A DNA stretch of 64,000 nt from Physcomitrium patens (lineage: Eukaryota; Streptophyta; Bryopsida; Funariales; Funariaceae): positions 15,399,178 to 15,463,177 of the forward strand of contig NC_037270.1 of the NCBI RefSeq assembly GCF_000002425.4, written 5' to 3'. Positions 34,401 to 45,300 of the stretch are shown here, one piece after another. How positions within the stretch are numbered: the stretch's first letter is position 1; each line of letters begins with the position of its first letter. The notes beneath the pieces are model-generated. The model was not told the origin of the DNA. It made no database searches and saw only the letters and a program-made list of their open reading frames with translations. The position numbers and the translations under genes were made by a program.

Positions 34401-34896
34401 AGAATCTTACAAGGCATCCGCGGACAAATTTCGGAATCAGACACCTAAATTCACGATTGGAGACAAAGTTTGGCTGCTTCGACGAAATATTAAGACCAAG
34501 CGGCCATGTGACAAATTGGACTATCAAAGATTGGGACCATTTGTTATCCAGAAGCAGATCAATCCTGTAGCGTATCGTCTGGAGTTACCAGCTACTATGA
34601 AGGTACATCCTGTCTTTCATGTTTTTTTGTTGGAGCCTTATCGAGAATCGTCTTTTCCTGGAAGAGTACAATGTCCACCACCTAGCATAGAAATAGAGAA
34701 CCACAAAGAATACGAGGTGGAAAAGGTCCTGGATTCACGGCAAAGACGGGATAAATTAGAATACTTTGTGCATTGGAGCGGTTACGATATTAATGAACGA
34801 ACATGGGAGCCGGCCGAAAATCTCGCAAATGCACCGCAAAAGGTACAGGAGTTTCATCGACGATATCCTGAGAAACCCAAGCCAGTTCGACGATAG
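31327..34896 (+). pseudogene. pol of X: PR-RT-RH-INT-chromodomain in one frame with seven stops
   Basis: A single reading frame (-1 to gag) runs 3570 nt with no indel. Protease is LLDSGASACFIDEEF. RT has KIDLRGAYNLV, MPFGLTNVPAVFQ and YLDD. RNase H begins ETDASDFALGAVLSQ. Integrase has a zinc region (ATGHFGFNKTLEL, SCDICSRSK) and catalytic MDFIMDLPP, SDRGTQF and QTERVNQ. The chromodomain is LEYFVHWSGYDINERTWEP near the end. Stops are TGA 32059, TAG 32131, TGA 33265, TAA 33325, TAG 33475, TAG 33697 and TAG 33700. Each fits one C-to-T or G-to-A change. The chromodomain would steer integration to marked chromatin. Confidence 0.92.
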
Positions 34897-35041
34897 CTTC
34901 TTACTGAAGCTTGTTCATCCAGAAAACAGAAAAGAGGAGAGAGCACCACCAAAATCCATAGTTGATGTAGTCATTCTCTCCAAGATAGCGTAGAACTTTG
35001 TTAGTAGCCCAAGTTTGTTCTTATTGTTTTAGCCTTTGAAT

Positions 35042-35389
35042 ATGGATAGCCAAGATACTACACTTGTCATGTCATCTCAAGCAACTAGCTCACGAAGACG
35101 ACCGCGAGATGAAGAACCGCTTGCACCACGACGACGTCGAAGGATTCCGAGCAACAGATCGCTGGTGATTGTATTTGAGGTCGAACCTGCCTACAATGGT
35201 CAACCAGAAGGAGTGTTTGCAAGACAATTTCACAATGAAGACACGGAGGTTCATGCTTGGTCAGAAGTTGAAGGCGTGGGCCACTACCGTTGGCTTCAAG
35301 GACCATTGAATCACTTGCCTCGTGAACAACAATTGGAGTTCATAGCAGAGGTTATGCGACAGATCTTCATTTTCTTGCGTTGGTATTGA
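35042..35389 (+). CDS. ORF3 of X: small conserved protein of unknown function
   Basis: 115 codons run from ATG to TGA, 145 nt after the pol stop and 36 nt before the polypurine tract. The N-terminal third is basic (SSRRRPRDEEP, APRRRRR) and could be a nuclear signal or bind nucleic acid. The C-terminal two thirds carry LVIVFEVEPAYNGQPE, HNEDTEVHAWSEVEG, GHYRWLQGPLNHLPREQQ and FIFLRWY. Counterparts occur in B (21885), Y (37784), W (43168) and U (57718, minus), so the ORF is an inherited part of this lineage. No signal peptide or membrane span is visible, so an envelope role is unlikely. I do not recognise the family. Confidence 0.75.
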   Translation: MDSQDTTLVMSSQATSSRRRPRDEEPLAPRRRRRIPSNRSLVIVFEVEPAYNGQPEGVFARQFHNEDTEVHAWSEVEGVGHYRWLQGPLNHLPREQQLEFIAEVMRQIFIFLRWY

Positions 35390-35425
35390 CTGACGATAAC
35401 ATTACTTCTCGGAGACCTCGAAGCT

Positions 35426-35439
35426 AAAAGAGGAGGTGA
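35426..35439 (+). promoter_or_regulatory. Polypurine tract of X
   Basis: AAAAGAGGAGGTGA lies directly before the 3' LTR and would prime plus-strand DNA synthesis. Confidence 0.85.
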
Positions 35440-35891
35440 TGTTAGGGACATAGTCCTTAGACCTTTCTAGAGACAAGTTTCTAGAACCTTCTAGAAAGAA
35501 GTCTCTAGAAACTTCCAGAAGATTCTTTGAATATTCTCTTAGAATATTCTTTAAAGATTCCCTAAAGATTCTCTTAGAAGACTCTAGAAGATTCTTAGAA
35601 TATTCTAATAGATTCTAGGAAGTTACTTGAGAAGCTTCCTAGCTCTTGGGTAGTTGCTCGAGAAGCTTCATAGTTCTTGGGAAGCTTCTTAATGCGCTTC
35701 CTTAGAACCATAGGCCAGTAGTATATATAGGAGTCGAGGCTGAAGAGTTCTTCAGTCTCGACAACACATCTCTTGAAGCTCTAGCTCAATTCTCTTGGCG
35801 TTGCTCTTGTACTCATCTGATAATCTAGTACTTGTCATTTCTTCTTGAACTTCTTGTTTAGATTTCTTGTTTGTATTTTCGGTCCGTGACA
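35440..35891 (+). repeat. 3' LTR of X
   Basis: The 452-bp LTR is followed by GTCAC, the second copy of the target duplication. Compared with the 5' LTR it has six transitions and lacks one 11-bp unit. AGTCTCGACAA is at 35754-35764. Confidence 0.94.
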
Positions 35892-37690
35892 GTCACCGTA
35901 TATACGGATCATAAGAACCTTAATTATTTTATGTCAATATATTTTTTAAATTGTTGCCAAGCCCATTGGAGTATGTCTTTGTCAAGATTCGAATTCAAGA
36001 TCACTTATCGACTGAAAAAATAATAAGGTTTGTCAAATGCGCTCTCTAGATGAACTTACTTTGTACCAAAAGAAGGAGATGCTACTTTTAATCAACAATG
36101 GACAATTCTCTTGAAGCTAGAGCATCTTCATCTTTGAGCAATAAAATCAACACTAACTATTGATTTAACTTTTATTAAACAAGTTCAGTCAAGTATGTCT
36201 TTTCATCTTCTTATTCATGATATTAAGGGATATCCTTCAAAGTCTCATGATACTTTCAAGTTTGAATTCAAGAACAATCTACTATATTTTGAAGATTGCC
36301 TATATGTTCCAGAAGGTGAAGTTTGATTATGTATTCTTCAAGCTCATCATGACTTTCTAGTAGCAAGATATTTTGGATACAATAAAACTTTGAAACTAAT
36401 ATCTAGAGAGTTTTGGTGATTACAAATGTGGAAAGATGTAAATTTTTTTGTTCAATCATGCGATGTTTGTTCAAGATCAAAAACTTGTCATCATTGACTT
36501 TATGAACTTATTCAACCATTATCTATTCCAAAACAACCATGGTCTTTTGTTTCTATGGATTTCATCACAAATCTTCGAATCTCAAGTGCTTATGACTCTA
36601 TATTCATGATTGTAAATCGTTTTATCAAGATGATATATTTTGTACCATGTACAAAATCTATCATAGGTGAAGAAACAACTTAGCCTTTTCTTGACAACAT
36701 CTATTTTTACCATGGATTATCCAAAGATATTATATCAGATAAGAGAACTCAGTTTGCATGAAGATTTTGGTAGACTCTTTTCAAGATTTTAAAAGTAGAT
36801 ATAAAACTATCTTCGGCATTCCATCCTCAAACTGATGGACAAATGGAGCGAGTTAATCAAGTTTTGGAATAGTATTTAAAATACACCATCAACTACCAAC
36901 AAGATGATTGTACAACTCTTTTGCCATTGGTAGAGTTTGCTTATAATAACATGGTACATTCTTCTACAAAATAAACACATTTTTTTGTCAATTATGGTTA
37001 TCATCCATAACTTGATACTTTTGACTTTTTGAAAGTTGATAAATCTGCAAAAAAAGATATGACAGATCATTTATTAGAGCTACATGCAACAATGAAGGTG
37101 TAATGAAAAGAAATTCAAGAACAACAAAAGATCAATGTAGATGTTTATCGAAAGGAACAACCACCATTCCACGCGGGTAACAAGGTATAGTTACTTTGTC
37201 GTAATATCAAGACCACTTGTCTTTGTGACAAGTTGGACTATCGAAGGCTTAGACCATTTTCTATTTTTATATAAATTAATCCAGTTGCATATCGTTTACA
37301 CCTATCGGAGTCAATAAAAATCCATCCAGTGTTCCACATGTCTCTTCTAAGACCATACAAGACAGTGTCATACTATACAAGACACTGAGTCAATGAAAAA
37401 CCATACAAGACAGTGGACATACCAAGAAAATCTATCATAAAAATCCATCCAATATTCCACATGTCTCTTCCAAGACAGTGGACATACGAAGAAGAAGACA
37501 AGCTCCACCTCCTCCTATTGAAGTGGAAGAAGTCTTAGATTCAAGGCGGCACCAAAATAAATTGGAATATCTTATGCATTGACATAGATATGATATTAGT
37601 CATATACATGGAAGCTAGTAAAGAATCTTGCAAATGTAGCAAAGGCAATGGAGGATTTTTAGTGATGACATCCATCAAAATTAAGATAAA
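35892..37690 (+). pseudogene. RNase H, integrase and chromodomain of Y (right piece)
   Basis: It resumes with [14 protein letters not shown] (RNase H), directly continuing 29387. Integrase shows a zinc region (LISREF, then SCDVCSRSK), a catalytic MDFIT stretch near 36560 and HPQTDGQMERVNQV. The chromodomain relic VLDSRRHQNKLEYLMH lies around 37525-37580. Between 37340 and 37500 a segment (CATACAAGACAGTG and neighbours) is repeated two to three times, a local duplication. Stops are frequent, mostly TAG, TAA or TGA where X has Gln, Trp or Arg. Confidence 0.85.
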
Positions 37691-37783
37691 AACCTTTTCT
37701 GTAAAAGAAACAAGATCTAGGTAAGATAAAATTATACTCTCAATCCTTATTTATAGCTTCTTTATAGTTGTGATGCTAACAAG

Positions 37784-38206
37784 ATGGAGAACCAATAACC
37801 AGCAGGATCGATTGAAGAGCCTTTGTTTGCTGATCTACTAGACAAGACATTACGATTGTCACAACCTTCAAGTCGATGCAATCGAGATGAAGATCCTCAA
37901 GGACGACATATTCTTCCTCAAATAAATGGCAAAATATAATGCGTTTGATATCACAACGTTGGAAGAGACTCCCGATGTTTATTGATTTTAATAGAGGTAA
38001 GAATAACTCTTGACGGTATTCCAAATGTTTTATTTGAAGGAAGTTATGAAAGCCTCAACAACGATCAAATAATTAGGTAGTCTTCCCACCTTAGTATGGA
38101 ACCCTATCGATGGTTGATAAGCCCTATCAATCATCTTTGAAGAGAACAAAGATCAAAGTATGTGGCAAATATAATTTGTGGTATCTTAGACTTCCTTGAT
38201 ATGTGA
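37784..38206 (+). pseudogene. ORF3 of Y, stops but same frame throughout
   Basis: A 141-codon frame with several stops and no net indel. It shares DLLDKTLRLSQPSS with U and the C-terminal pattern EV....DG.P, then YRWLISPINHL and REQRSKYVANII with X and U. The TAG before SSHLSMEP stands at the Trp of the X motif AWSE. The N-terminus is longer than in X and less basic. Confidence 0.7.
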
Positions 38207-38247
38207 TCACTGCTCCTCGTGGAACTCGTCCCTAAAAAGGGGGATAA

Positions 38248-38796
38248 TGTCATGGACATATATTTACTGTAATTGCTACCTAAGTGATATGAATAGATAG
38301 AAGTAAGTAAAAGTAGATTAATTTCATAATATCTTCTAGAGAAGCTTTCTAAAAGCTTTATAGATGCTGCTTTAACTTTACATGTATTTATACTTGATTG
38401 ATAGGTTAGAAGCTTGGTCATCAAGTTAACCACATGCCACACGTGTTGGTAGCTTGTGGAACAAGCTAATTATGTGGTGCACACATAGAAAATTTGCCTT
38501 GCAAGTTAAGATATTTGTTGTGCATAGTCAACACATTTTTGGAGGTCCTATAGAATGTCGCCACGTAGATCCTAGGTAGATAGTATATGTAGAGGCAAGA
38601 GTGAAGCTTTCTTTACTCTTGTCAATTCCTTTCTTGCTTATAGTCTAGTTTCAAGGGTCTTTGTTTTTTTATCTTTTGGCAATAACCATTCAAGTTTCTT
38701 TCTTAATATACATGTTTAGTTATTTTTATTTTTTCATCTTTCTTTGAAAAAAGTCTCACTTGTTTATTTGTTTTTATGAAGTTCTTGTCCTTGATA
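38248..38796 (+). repeat. 3' LTR of Y, with polypurine tract
   Basis: The 549-bp LTR starts TGTCATGGACATA and ends CCTTGATA. It is preceded by AAAAAGGGGGATAA (38234-38247) and followed by the CCTTC duplication. The start-site inverted repeat is GGCAAGAGTGAAG / CTTTACTCTTGTC. Its change to T in the second arm still pairs as G-U. Confidence 0.87.
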
Positions 38797-39577
38797 CCTT
38801 CTCTACAATTAAAATTGTTTCTTCAAATGTTTGTAGATCCTTTAATTCTATCTCTTGCTAAAGTCTAGATTTCAAATCTCATAAGAATCAATCCATGATC
38901 TCTGCCTGTAAAACATTGTCAATTTGGAAATATAGGGACTTGAATCGAGAGACATAATCTTGTACAGACTTAAGTTGTGTAAGATTTGCCAACTGATTGC
39001 ATGCTATCTTCTCTACATTGATGGGCCAAAATTGATTCCTAAACTCATTTTCAAACTCCCTCCAATCACAAAATCCATCTTGAGCTCCATAGCTTTGAAT
39101 TTAATGTCGCTATCAAATGGCTGTTTCATCTTTCAAATAACTAGCTGCATATATAATTTCTTTAGTGGTATTTATCCCAAATAGTTGAAAATATTGTCTC
39201 ATGTTGAAGAACCATTGACATGCATTTTCTTGTCTTGAAGTTCCGGAGTATGTACTAGGCTTATTCAATTTCAACCTAGCAGATGTCAACTTTCTTGTCC
39301 TTGAGGCTTCTATTTGACCTTACAAAGTAGCCATCTAGCCTAAGATGTATTATATTTGAGCTTCCATTTGGGATTGCTCTGCCATATCTTCCATATTGTA
39401 ATTTCTCCGCCAGACTCTACTATTAGAATATATTTTCACCTCCTGATTGACTTTTTAAGAGTAGCTTGTGGTAGCCTCAGCATAATACCTAGTATGACCA
39501 CAACAACTGACCTTGGATTAGATGATGACTATTGTCATACTACCAAAAGTAAATAATCTGACACTCACTCTAATACT
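38797..39577 (-). pseudogene. gag of Z (N-terminal and middle part)
   Basis: On the minus strand the region reads as a Gag capsid domain, including the WREFENEF-like stretch near 39040-39070 (plus-strand TCATTTTCAAACTCCCTCC). Stops and frameshifts break it. It continues at 25829 downward once Y is removed. Assignment rests on translated resemblance only. Confidence 0.55.
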
Positions 39578-40081
39578 AATGAAACATGACTAAACTATTT
39601 CAAAAATCCAAGGTCCTTAATTTACAGCAACATAAAGTTTCATCACAAAATAAGACAAAAAAAATCATAACAAAATTGAATAGAATTAAACAAAATAGAA
39701 CATGAAAGAGAAAATTGAGCAAATAAAAACAGAACAAAATAAATCTGAATAGAAATATACAAAATCAAATTTTACGAAGAGAAAAGGTCTAAAACCATAT
39801 CTAATCAAATGCCCCAAAAGGCCATGGCTAGTCCTATTTGTACCTTATTCCACTACCTTGGACTTTCTAGAATGTTCTTAGATAGTAGACTCCACTTAAA
39901 TAATTATCTTAAGCCTTTTTTAGAAGGTTCTATGGTAGGCCCTACTTAAATAACCACCTTAAATTCTTTTTAGAATATTCTATGATAGATCCTATATGAT
40001 CCACTAACCAAACCCTAATTCTAGAAACTTCCATGGTTCTAACTATCTATATAATTATTTCATCTATACCTTGTTACAAAT
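39578..40081 (-). repeat. LTR-like end of Z (5' side)
   Basis: It is about 500 bp and homologous to 22868-23290. Beyond the shared part it continues through TTCTAGAAACTTCC to GTTACAAAT. The following TAGAT (40082-40086) repeats 22863-22867. Confidence 0.6.
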
Positions 40082-43040
40082 TAGATTTATTAAAATTTTA
40101 ATTTTTTTATAACATAAACATGTCTATTGATAATAAAGTAAAAAGACATAAATCTAGTATAATCAAACTGTTATATAGAGATGTATAAATTTTTATGTAT
40201 GGTGCAAAAAAGAGGTCAATTATTTATTTTTATCATATCTATTTTTAATAGTAGAAAGATTTCAACTAGTATTCTAATCTAATATAAGAATTATCAAGAA
40301 ATTTTTATAATATATATTTATATATTTATTCTTCTAAAATATTATCATTATGAATGTTCAATCAATCTTTAAGAAGAAGCTTAAATGCCATTTGGACCAA
40401 TCTTTAGGTTATTATAAAATAAATTGGCTTTATTCAAAGAATGTATTCTTATGAATTTTACCAAAAATATTATACACTATTCAAAATCTCTAATAAAAAA
40501 TCTTATCTTGTTTGTAAGGAAAAAAAAATAAATCTTTATGGATATATATTGATTACCAAAAATTTACTAACATTACTATAAAGAATAGGTACCTTCTACA
40601 TTTGATATCAAGTTTTTTTGCTCAATTAAATCAAACAAAGATATATACGAAAATAGGTCTATATAAATTATATAACTTGATATACATTAAAAAAAGATAT
40701 GAATGCAAGAGTGCATTTTGAACCAAGTATAAGAATTTTTAATATAATATCATGCTTTTTAAATTCAAAAATATACTAATTGCTTTTCAATATTTAATAA
40801 ATAATTTTTTTAAAGAATTTTTAAATAGTATTTTCTTATCATTATTTAGATAAAATTTTAATCTATTCTAAAAATTTTAAAAAATATAAATTTTTATATT
40901 TTTAGTATATAACAAAAACTCAAAGATGTAAGACTATAAACTAAAATGAAGAAGTGCATATTTTTGAAACTCGAGTTAATTTCATAATATACATTATTTC
41001 AAATGATAGCCTTGTGATGGATTCTAAAAATATTTAAACTAAGATGGATTAAAAGGTTCTAAAAATAATAAATGACGTCCAATATGTTTTAAATTTTTTT
41101 AATTATTATTAGATTTAATTTTTTTTTCTTTAATTTATATATTTTTTATACATTTCACTTATATAAAAAAACTCAAATGAAATAAAGAAGCTAAAGTAAT
41201 ATTTGAAGTTTTAATATTAATTTTTATTTCAATATTTGAAGTTTTAATACTAATCTTACATTTTATTGATTTTTTCAATGCAATTCTTTTAGCGCAATGT
41301 TATTACAAATAGGATTAGATAAAAAAATTCACCTTATAATTTTTTATTGAAGAAAAAAGTCAACAACCAAGTTCAATGACAAGATTTGTAATAAAGTGCT
41401 TCTTCTAATTATGGATTTATTTTAAGAATGATACTATTATTTAAAAGATACTTTTAATTTAGTGATTTTTTATACATATCAATAGAATTTTGAGTTTTTT
41501 ATATTTGCATGCATTTTGAATTATCTTTAAGCTTTATAGAGCATATCTTTATCAAGATTTGTATTTAATATCCCTTATTGGGTTAAAAAAAATATATATT
41601 GGATGTTCTTGAAATTTTTATCTTGTACCAAAAAAAAGACATGTAACTTTTAATAAATATAAAAATAATTCTTTTGGAGCCAAATTGTTTTTATCTTCAA
41701 ATAATAAAATCAATATTAACTATTGATTAATTATTTTAAATCAAATTCAATCAAGTATATTTTAAGATCCTATTATTCATGATATTAGGAATGATTATTT
41801 TAAATCTCATGATACTTTGAATTTAAATACAATCTTTTTTTTTTTATTTTGATGGATGCATATATGTTCCAAAAGATAAAGCACAAATACATATTCTTTA
41901 AACTTATTATAATTTTTTAGCTACATAAAATTATAAATATAGTAAGATCTTGAAATTAATTTTAAAAGATTTTTAGTGGCTTTACATGTAGAAGGTACTT
42001 AAAGACTTCATACAATCATGTGATATTTTTTTAAGATAAACAATTCCTTATTATCGATCTTATAGACTTTTTTAACCACTATTTATACTAAAACAACAAA
42101 AATCATTTGCTTTTATGGATTTTATGATGGATCTTTCAATCTTAAGTTTTTTTGACTCTATATTTGTAAGAATAGATTTTTTTTACTAAAATGACATATT
42201 TTATATTATATACAAAAACTGTCATAAGAAAAAAAATAATTAGATTTATTTTTGATAATATTTATTTCTATTTTTATTTTTTGATTTTTAAATTAATGGA
42301 AAAATAAAACAACTAAATCAAGTCTAAAGCACTATTTAAGATGTATCAACAACTACTATCAAGGTAATTAGATAATTGTTTTACTGATAAATGTTTTTTA
42401 CTTATAATAAAATAATATATTTTTCTACTTAATAATCACCATTTTATACTAATTATGGTTATCATATATTTTTTAATATTTTTTAATTTTTAAAAATTGA
42501 TAATCTTATGGTAGAAGATTAAAGTTTTTTTTATTAGAGTTATATGTAGTAATGAAGGAACAATTAAATAAAACTTAAGAATAACAAAAAAATAATAAAA
42601 ATATGTATTGCAAGGAACAAATTTAATTTTACATTCATATAAAGGTGTAGTTATTTTATTTTAATATCAAGATTATTCACTCTTATATCAAATTGGATTA
42701 ATTTAGATTTGGACCATTTTTTAAATTTTGAAATAAATCAATCAAACCACATATTTATTATACTTATTAAATTCTATAAAAATCCATCTTATGTTCCATG
42801 TATCTCTTCTTAAACTATATAAAATAATAGATACATCAAAAGAAAGACAAATGCCATCTACTCTTATAGAAGTAAAGAACAATCAAAAGTTTAAAGTAGA
42901 AGTGGTCTTAGATTTAAAACAATACTAAATTGGTTGAAATATCTTGTACATTGGCACAAATATGATAGTAGTAAACACATAAAAGAGCCATCCATAAATA
43001 TTGTAAATGCAACAAAAAATGTTAATGCTTTTCATTGACA
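40082..43040 (+). pseudogene. pol of oldest element W (right piece)
   Basis: Very AT-rich, with no long open frame, but alignable to Y throughout. The protease tail (AAATCTAGTATAATCAAAC, 40156) is followed by RT start (GCCATTTGGACCAATCT, 40387), RT palm (about 40600-40860), RNase H (41270-41540), integrase (41860-42600) and a chromodomain relic (42890-43030). It continues the protease fragment at 22678-22867. This is the most decayed chromovirus copy in the window and marks the oldest layer of the pile. Confidence 0.7.
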
Positions 43041-43167
43041 TCATTTATAAAAAATTAAAAAAAAGAATCAAAAAATTTATTGCCATAAAATAAAGCAATT
43101 TTACTGAAGATTTCATTCTATCTTTTACTATTGTTTTTGGTTTCTTTGTACTTGTAGTGTTCAAAAG

Positions 43168-43295
43168 ATAAAAATCAATAACAAGAAAATTCAACTCAAG
43201 AGCTATTTTTTGCTGAGTTATTAAATGAGCCATCGAGATTGTTACAATCTTTAAGATAATGTAATAGAAATTAAGATCCTTAGAAACAACATGTT
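43168..43295 (+). pseudogene. ORF3 relic of W, truncated
   Basis: It matches Y ORF3 from its start codon position (ATA where Y has ATG). AAAAATCAATAACAAG is followed by a TTTGCTGAGTTATTAAATGA stretch (LFFAELLNEPSRLLQS) and CAACATGTTTTT. Similarity stops near 43295, where low-complexity A/T sequence begins. No 3' LTR of W was found beyond. Confidence 0.6.
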
Positions 43296-43452
43296 TTTTT
43301 TAAAAAAAAATTATTATTTTTTATTATTAAAAAGAATATTATAAAAAAAAATCTTTCTAATAATAAAAGAGTCATTTGAATTTTTGATTTTTTTATGATT
43401 TATATCTTTGAAAAAAATAATTTCTAATATATAATTCAAAAAGTATAATTTG

Positions 43453-43455
<3 letters not shown>

Positions 43456-43483
<28 letters not shown>
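43456..43483. repeat. AT dinucleotide microsatellite
   Basis: This is a run of 14 AT units. Confidence 0.95.
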
Positions 43484-44860
43484 CCAAATAAATAATTCAA
43501 AAAAATATAATTTTTTTATGTATACATTAAAAGATCTACAATGAGATAGCAACAATTGATGAGTATAGCCAATACAAGAATAAATAATGTTATTTATGTG
43601 ATCTTTAAGAAAAATTTAAAAAATAGGTCATTGTTGAGATATTAAAATTAAGAATGTTTGTTATTTATGTGATCTAATTGAGAGTATTGCAGTCTATATT
43701 ATAGTAAGGAGAATAAATGATAATAAAAAATACATAAAAATTACATTGTTGAAATTTAGTGATGTATCTAAGGCCATTGTAGAAACTCTCTACTTTATTA
43801 ATTGCATAGCAATTCATCAAAATATCTACAACCAAAATTACAAATTGGAGATAGAAACTCTTCTTGAATGGCAACCAATCAAAACTTTATTAGATATTTT
43901 TATTAAAAAATAAATAAAACATGATGTCAAATTAAAAATAGAAAATAGAAAATTTATGCAATTCTTCATTGTACCAAAAACTACTAAAGACATTGCTAAA
44001 GTTCAGTCATAAAACTTTGTCAATCTTTCTAAATATACTTATATGACAAACAAAAAATCTTTTCAATTCTAAAAGATGATAATGTATTAATTTTTTTTAT
44101 TTCATTGTTATTCATTTTTTATTATTTATATATTAAACATATATCAAATATTTTTATTACATGAGACAAGATTTTTTTTCTACAATTTTGATTTTCTTAT
44201 TATATTTTTGTTCTATAAATGATATTAGAATGGCATTTTAGATGGATCTTATAATAAGTAAAAAATAATTTAGTATTTATTTATTTATTAAGATGGTTGT
44301 TATATTATATTATAATTATTAGGTATAAAAATAAATAATGATCAAAGTATATAAGATTTGGTTGAGAGATTAGTAAAACTTTCTTTGAAAATTATAAGTA
44401 ATACTTAACAAATATTAGAAGTTTTAAGATTAAATGCTTTTATAAAAAAAAATAAAAAATAAAAATACTTCTACTTTCTATGTATAGCCATGAATAAAAT
44501 AAGAAATTATAGAATAGGCATAAAATAAATAAATAAAATTTGAATAAACTACATAAGTAATTTTTAGCAAAAATTACCAAAAAATAAGTAGATTGATATC
44601 CAAGGATTTACAATTCTACAAATTTTATTTTCCAACATACTATTAAATACAATTTTTGCCAAAAGCTATTTTTTATTTTCATCTAAAGATGTCTATAATA
44701 TTACTTTTGCTAATGTACTTTATTTTGACTTATTTATGATCCTAAAAAGTATATAGAAGTTTATTTTACCAAAAGGTAGCATTAACATTAAATGTTTTTC
44801 AACCTCCATATCTTTTATCTATGTTTTGTATAGCAATTTGTTACTATGTTTTCAACTAAG

Positions 44861-44914
44861 CTCTCTCTCTATCTATCTATCTATCTATCTATATATATAT
44901 ATATATATATATAT
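44861..44914. repeat. Compound CT / ATCT / AT microsatellite
   Basis: Five CT units are followed by five ATCT units and twelve AT units. A short ORF across it is an artefact of the repeat. Confidence 0.95.
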
Positions 44915-45300
44915 TCCTTTCACAAATAGCCATGTTACAATACAACAACAAACTTCTACAAGCATTAGTAGCTATACAAACCTATTATTTTTGTCTCCAA
45001 CTCTATTGAACAAAGACAACCAAAAATGACGTATACAAACTTTCACAAATGCTTGATAAAAATTACATAAGGCATTAGAATTTTCTCTCTCACTAGAAAG
45101 TTATCATAAAGAAGCAATTCTTGCACTAAATTTTGATGTTGTGTGCAAAATATTCAATCTAACATGAAGCTATACTTGTGGACAACTCTCTTGAAGTTCA
45201 ACTGATAGAGACCCTTCTAGAACAAAATTGATAGATGGGAAGAACTAGAAGAACAAAAAAATGTGGGGATTGTAACAGTTGCTCCACACATGCCTTATTT

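Larger units (their letters stand above)
29388..35891 (+). mobile_element. Young chromovirus X, 6.5 kb
   Basis: The LTRs are 463 and 452 bp, with TGTTAGGGAC...CCGTGACA ends and an exact 5-bp target duplication GTCAC (29383-29387 and 35892-35896). The internal order is self-primer site, three leader modules, intact gag, pol in the -1 frame with seven stops, intact ORF3 and a polypurine tract. The two LTRs differ by six substitutions, all transitions, and one 11-bp indel, so this is the most recent insertion on the right side. It sits in the RNase H gene of Y, and the Y gene rejoins exactly across it. Confidence 0.94.
25830..38796 (+). mobile_element. Chromovirus Y, split by X
   Basis: The LTRs are 550 bp (25830-26379) and 549 bp (38248-38796), with a 5-bp duplication CCTTC at 25825-25829 and 38797-38801. 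The order is primer site, leader module, gag, PR-RT-RH, then insertion of X at 29388-35891, then RH-INT-chromodomain, ORF3 and polypurine tract. Both LTRs end in TGATA rather than TGACA. Stop codons and loss of C and G are much more advanced than in X. Confidence 0.88.
22868..40081 (-). mobile_element. Old Ty3/gypsy element Z (minus strand), split by Y
   Basis: LTR-like copies of about 400-500 bp lie at both ends (22868-23290 and 39578-40081). Minus-strand gag (38797-39577, continuing at 25829 downward) and RNase H/integrase (23850-25330) lie between. The 5-mer TAGAT at 22863-22867 is repeated at 40082-40086, and the W protease gene resumes across it. The RT core is missing, apparently deleted. 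The exact LTR ends are uncertain because the right end does not finish in CA. Confidence 0.6.
43296..45300. other. AT-rich intergenic stretch, no clear gene
   Basis: It is composed mostly of A and T runs. A plus-strand frame without ATG stays open at 43674-43916 (about 80 codons, containing KYIKITLLKFSDVSKAIVE). I do not assign it. The rest holds two microsatellites and nothing else I can support. Confidence 0.6.

Noticed and set aside
44826..45029. 67-codon plus-strand ORF
   Set aside because: Much of it translates the CT/ATCT/AT microsatellite; a low-complexity artefact.
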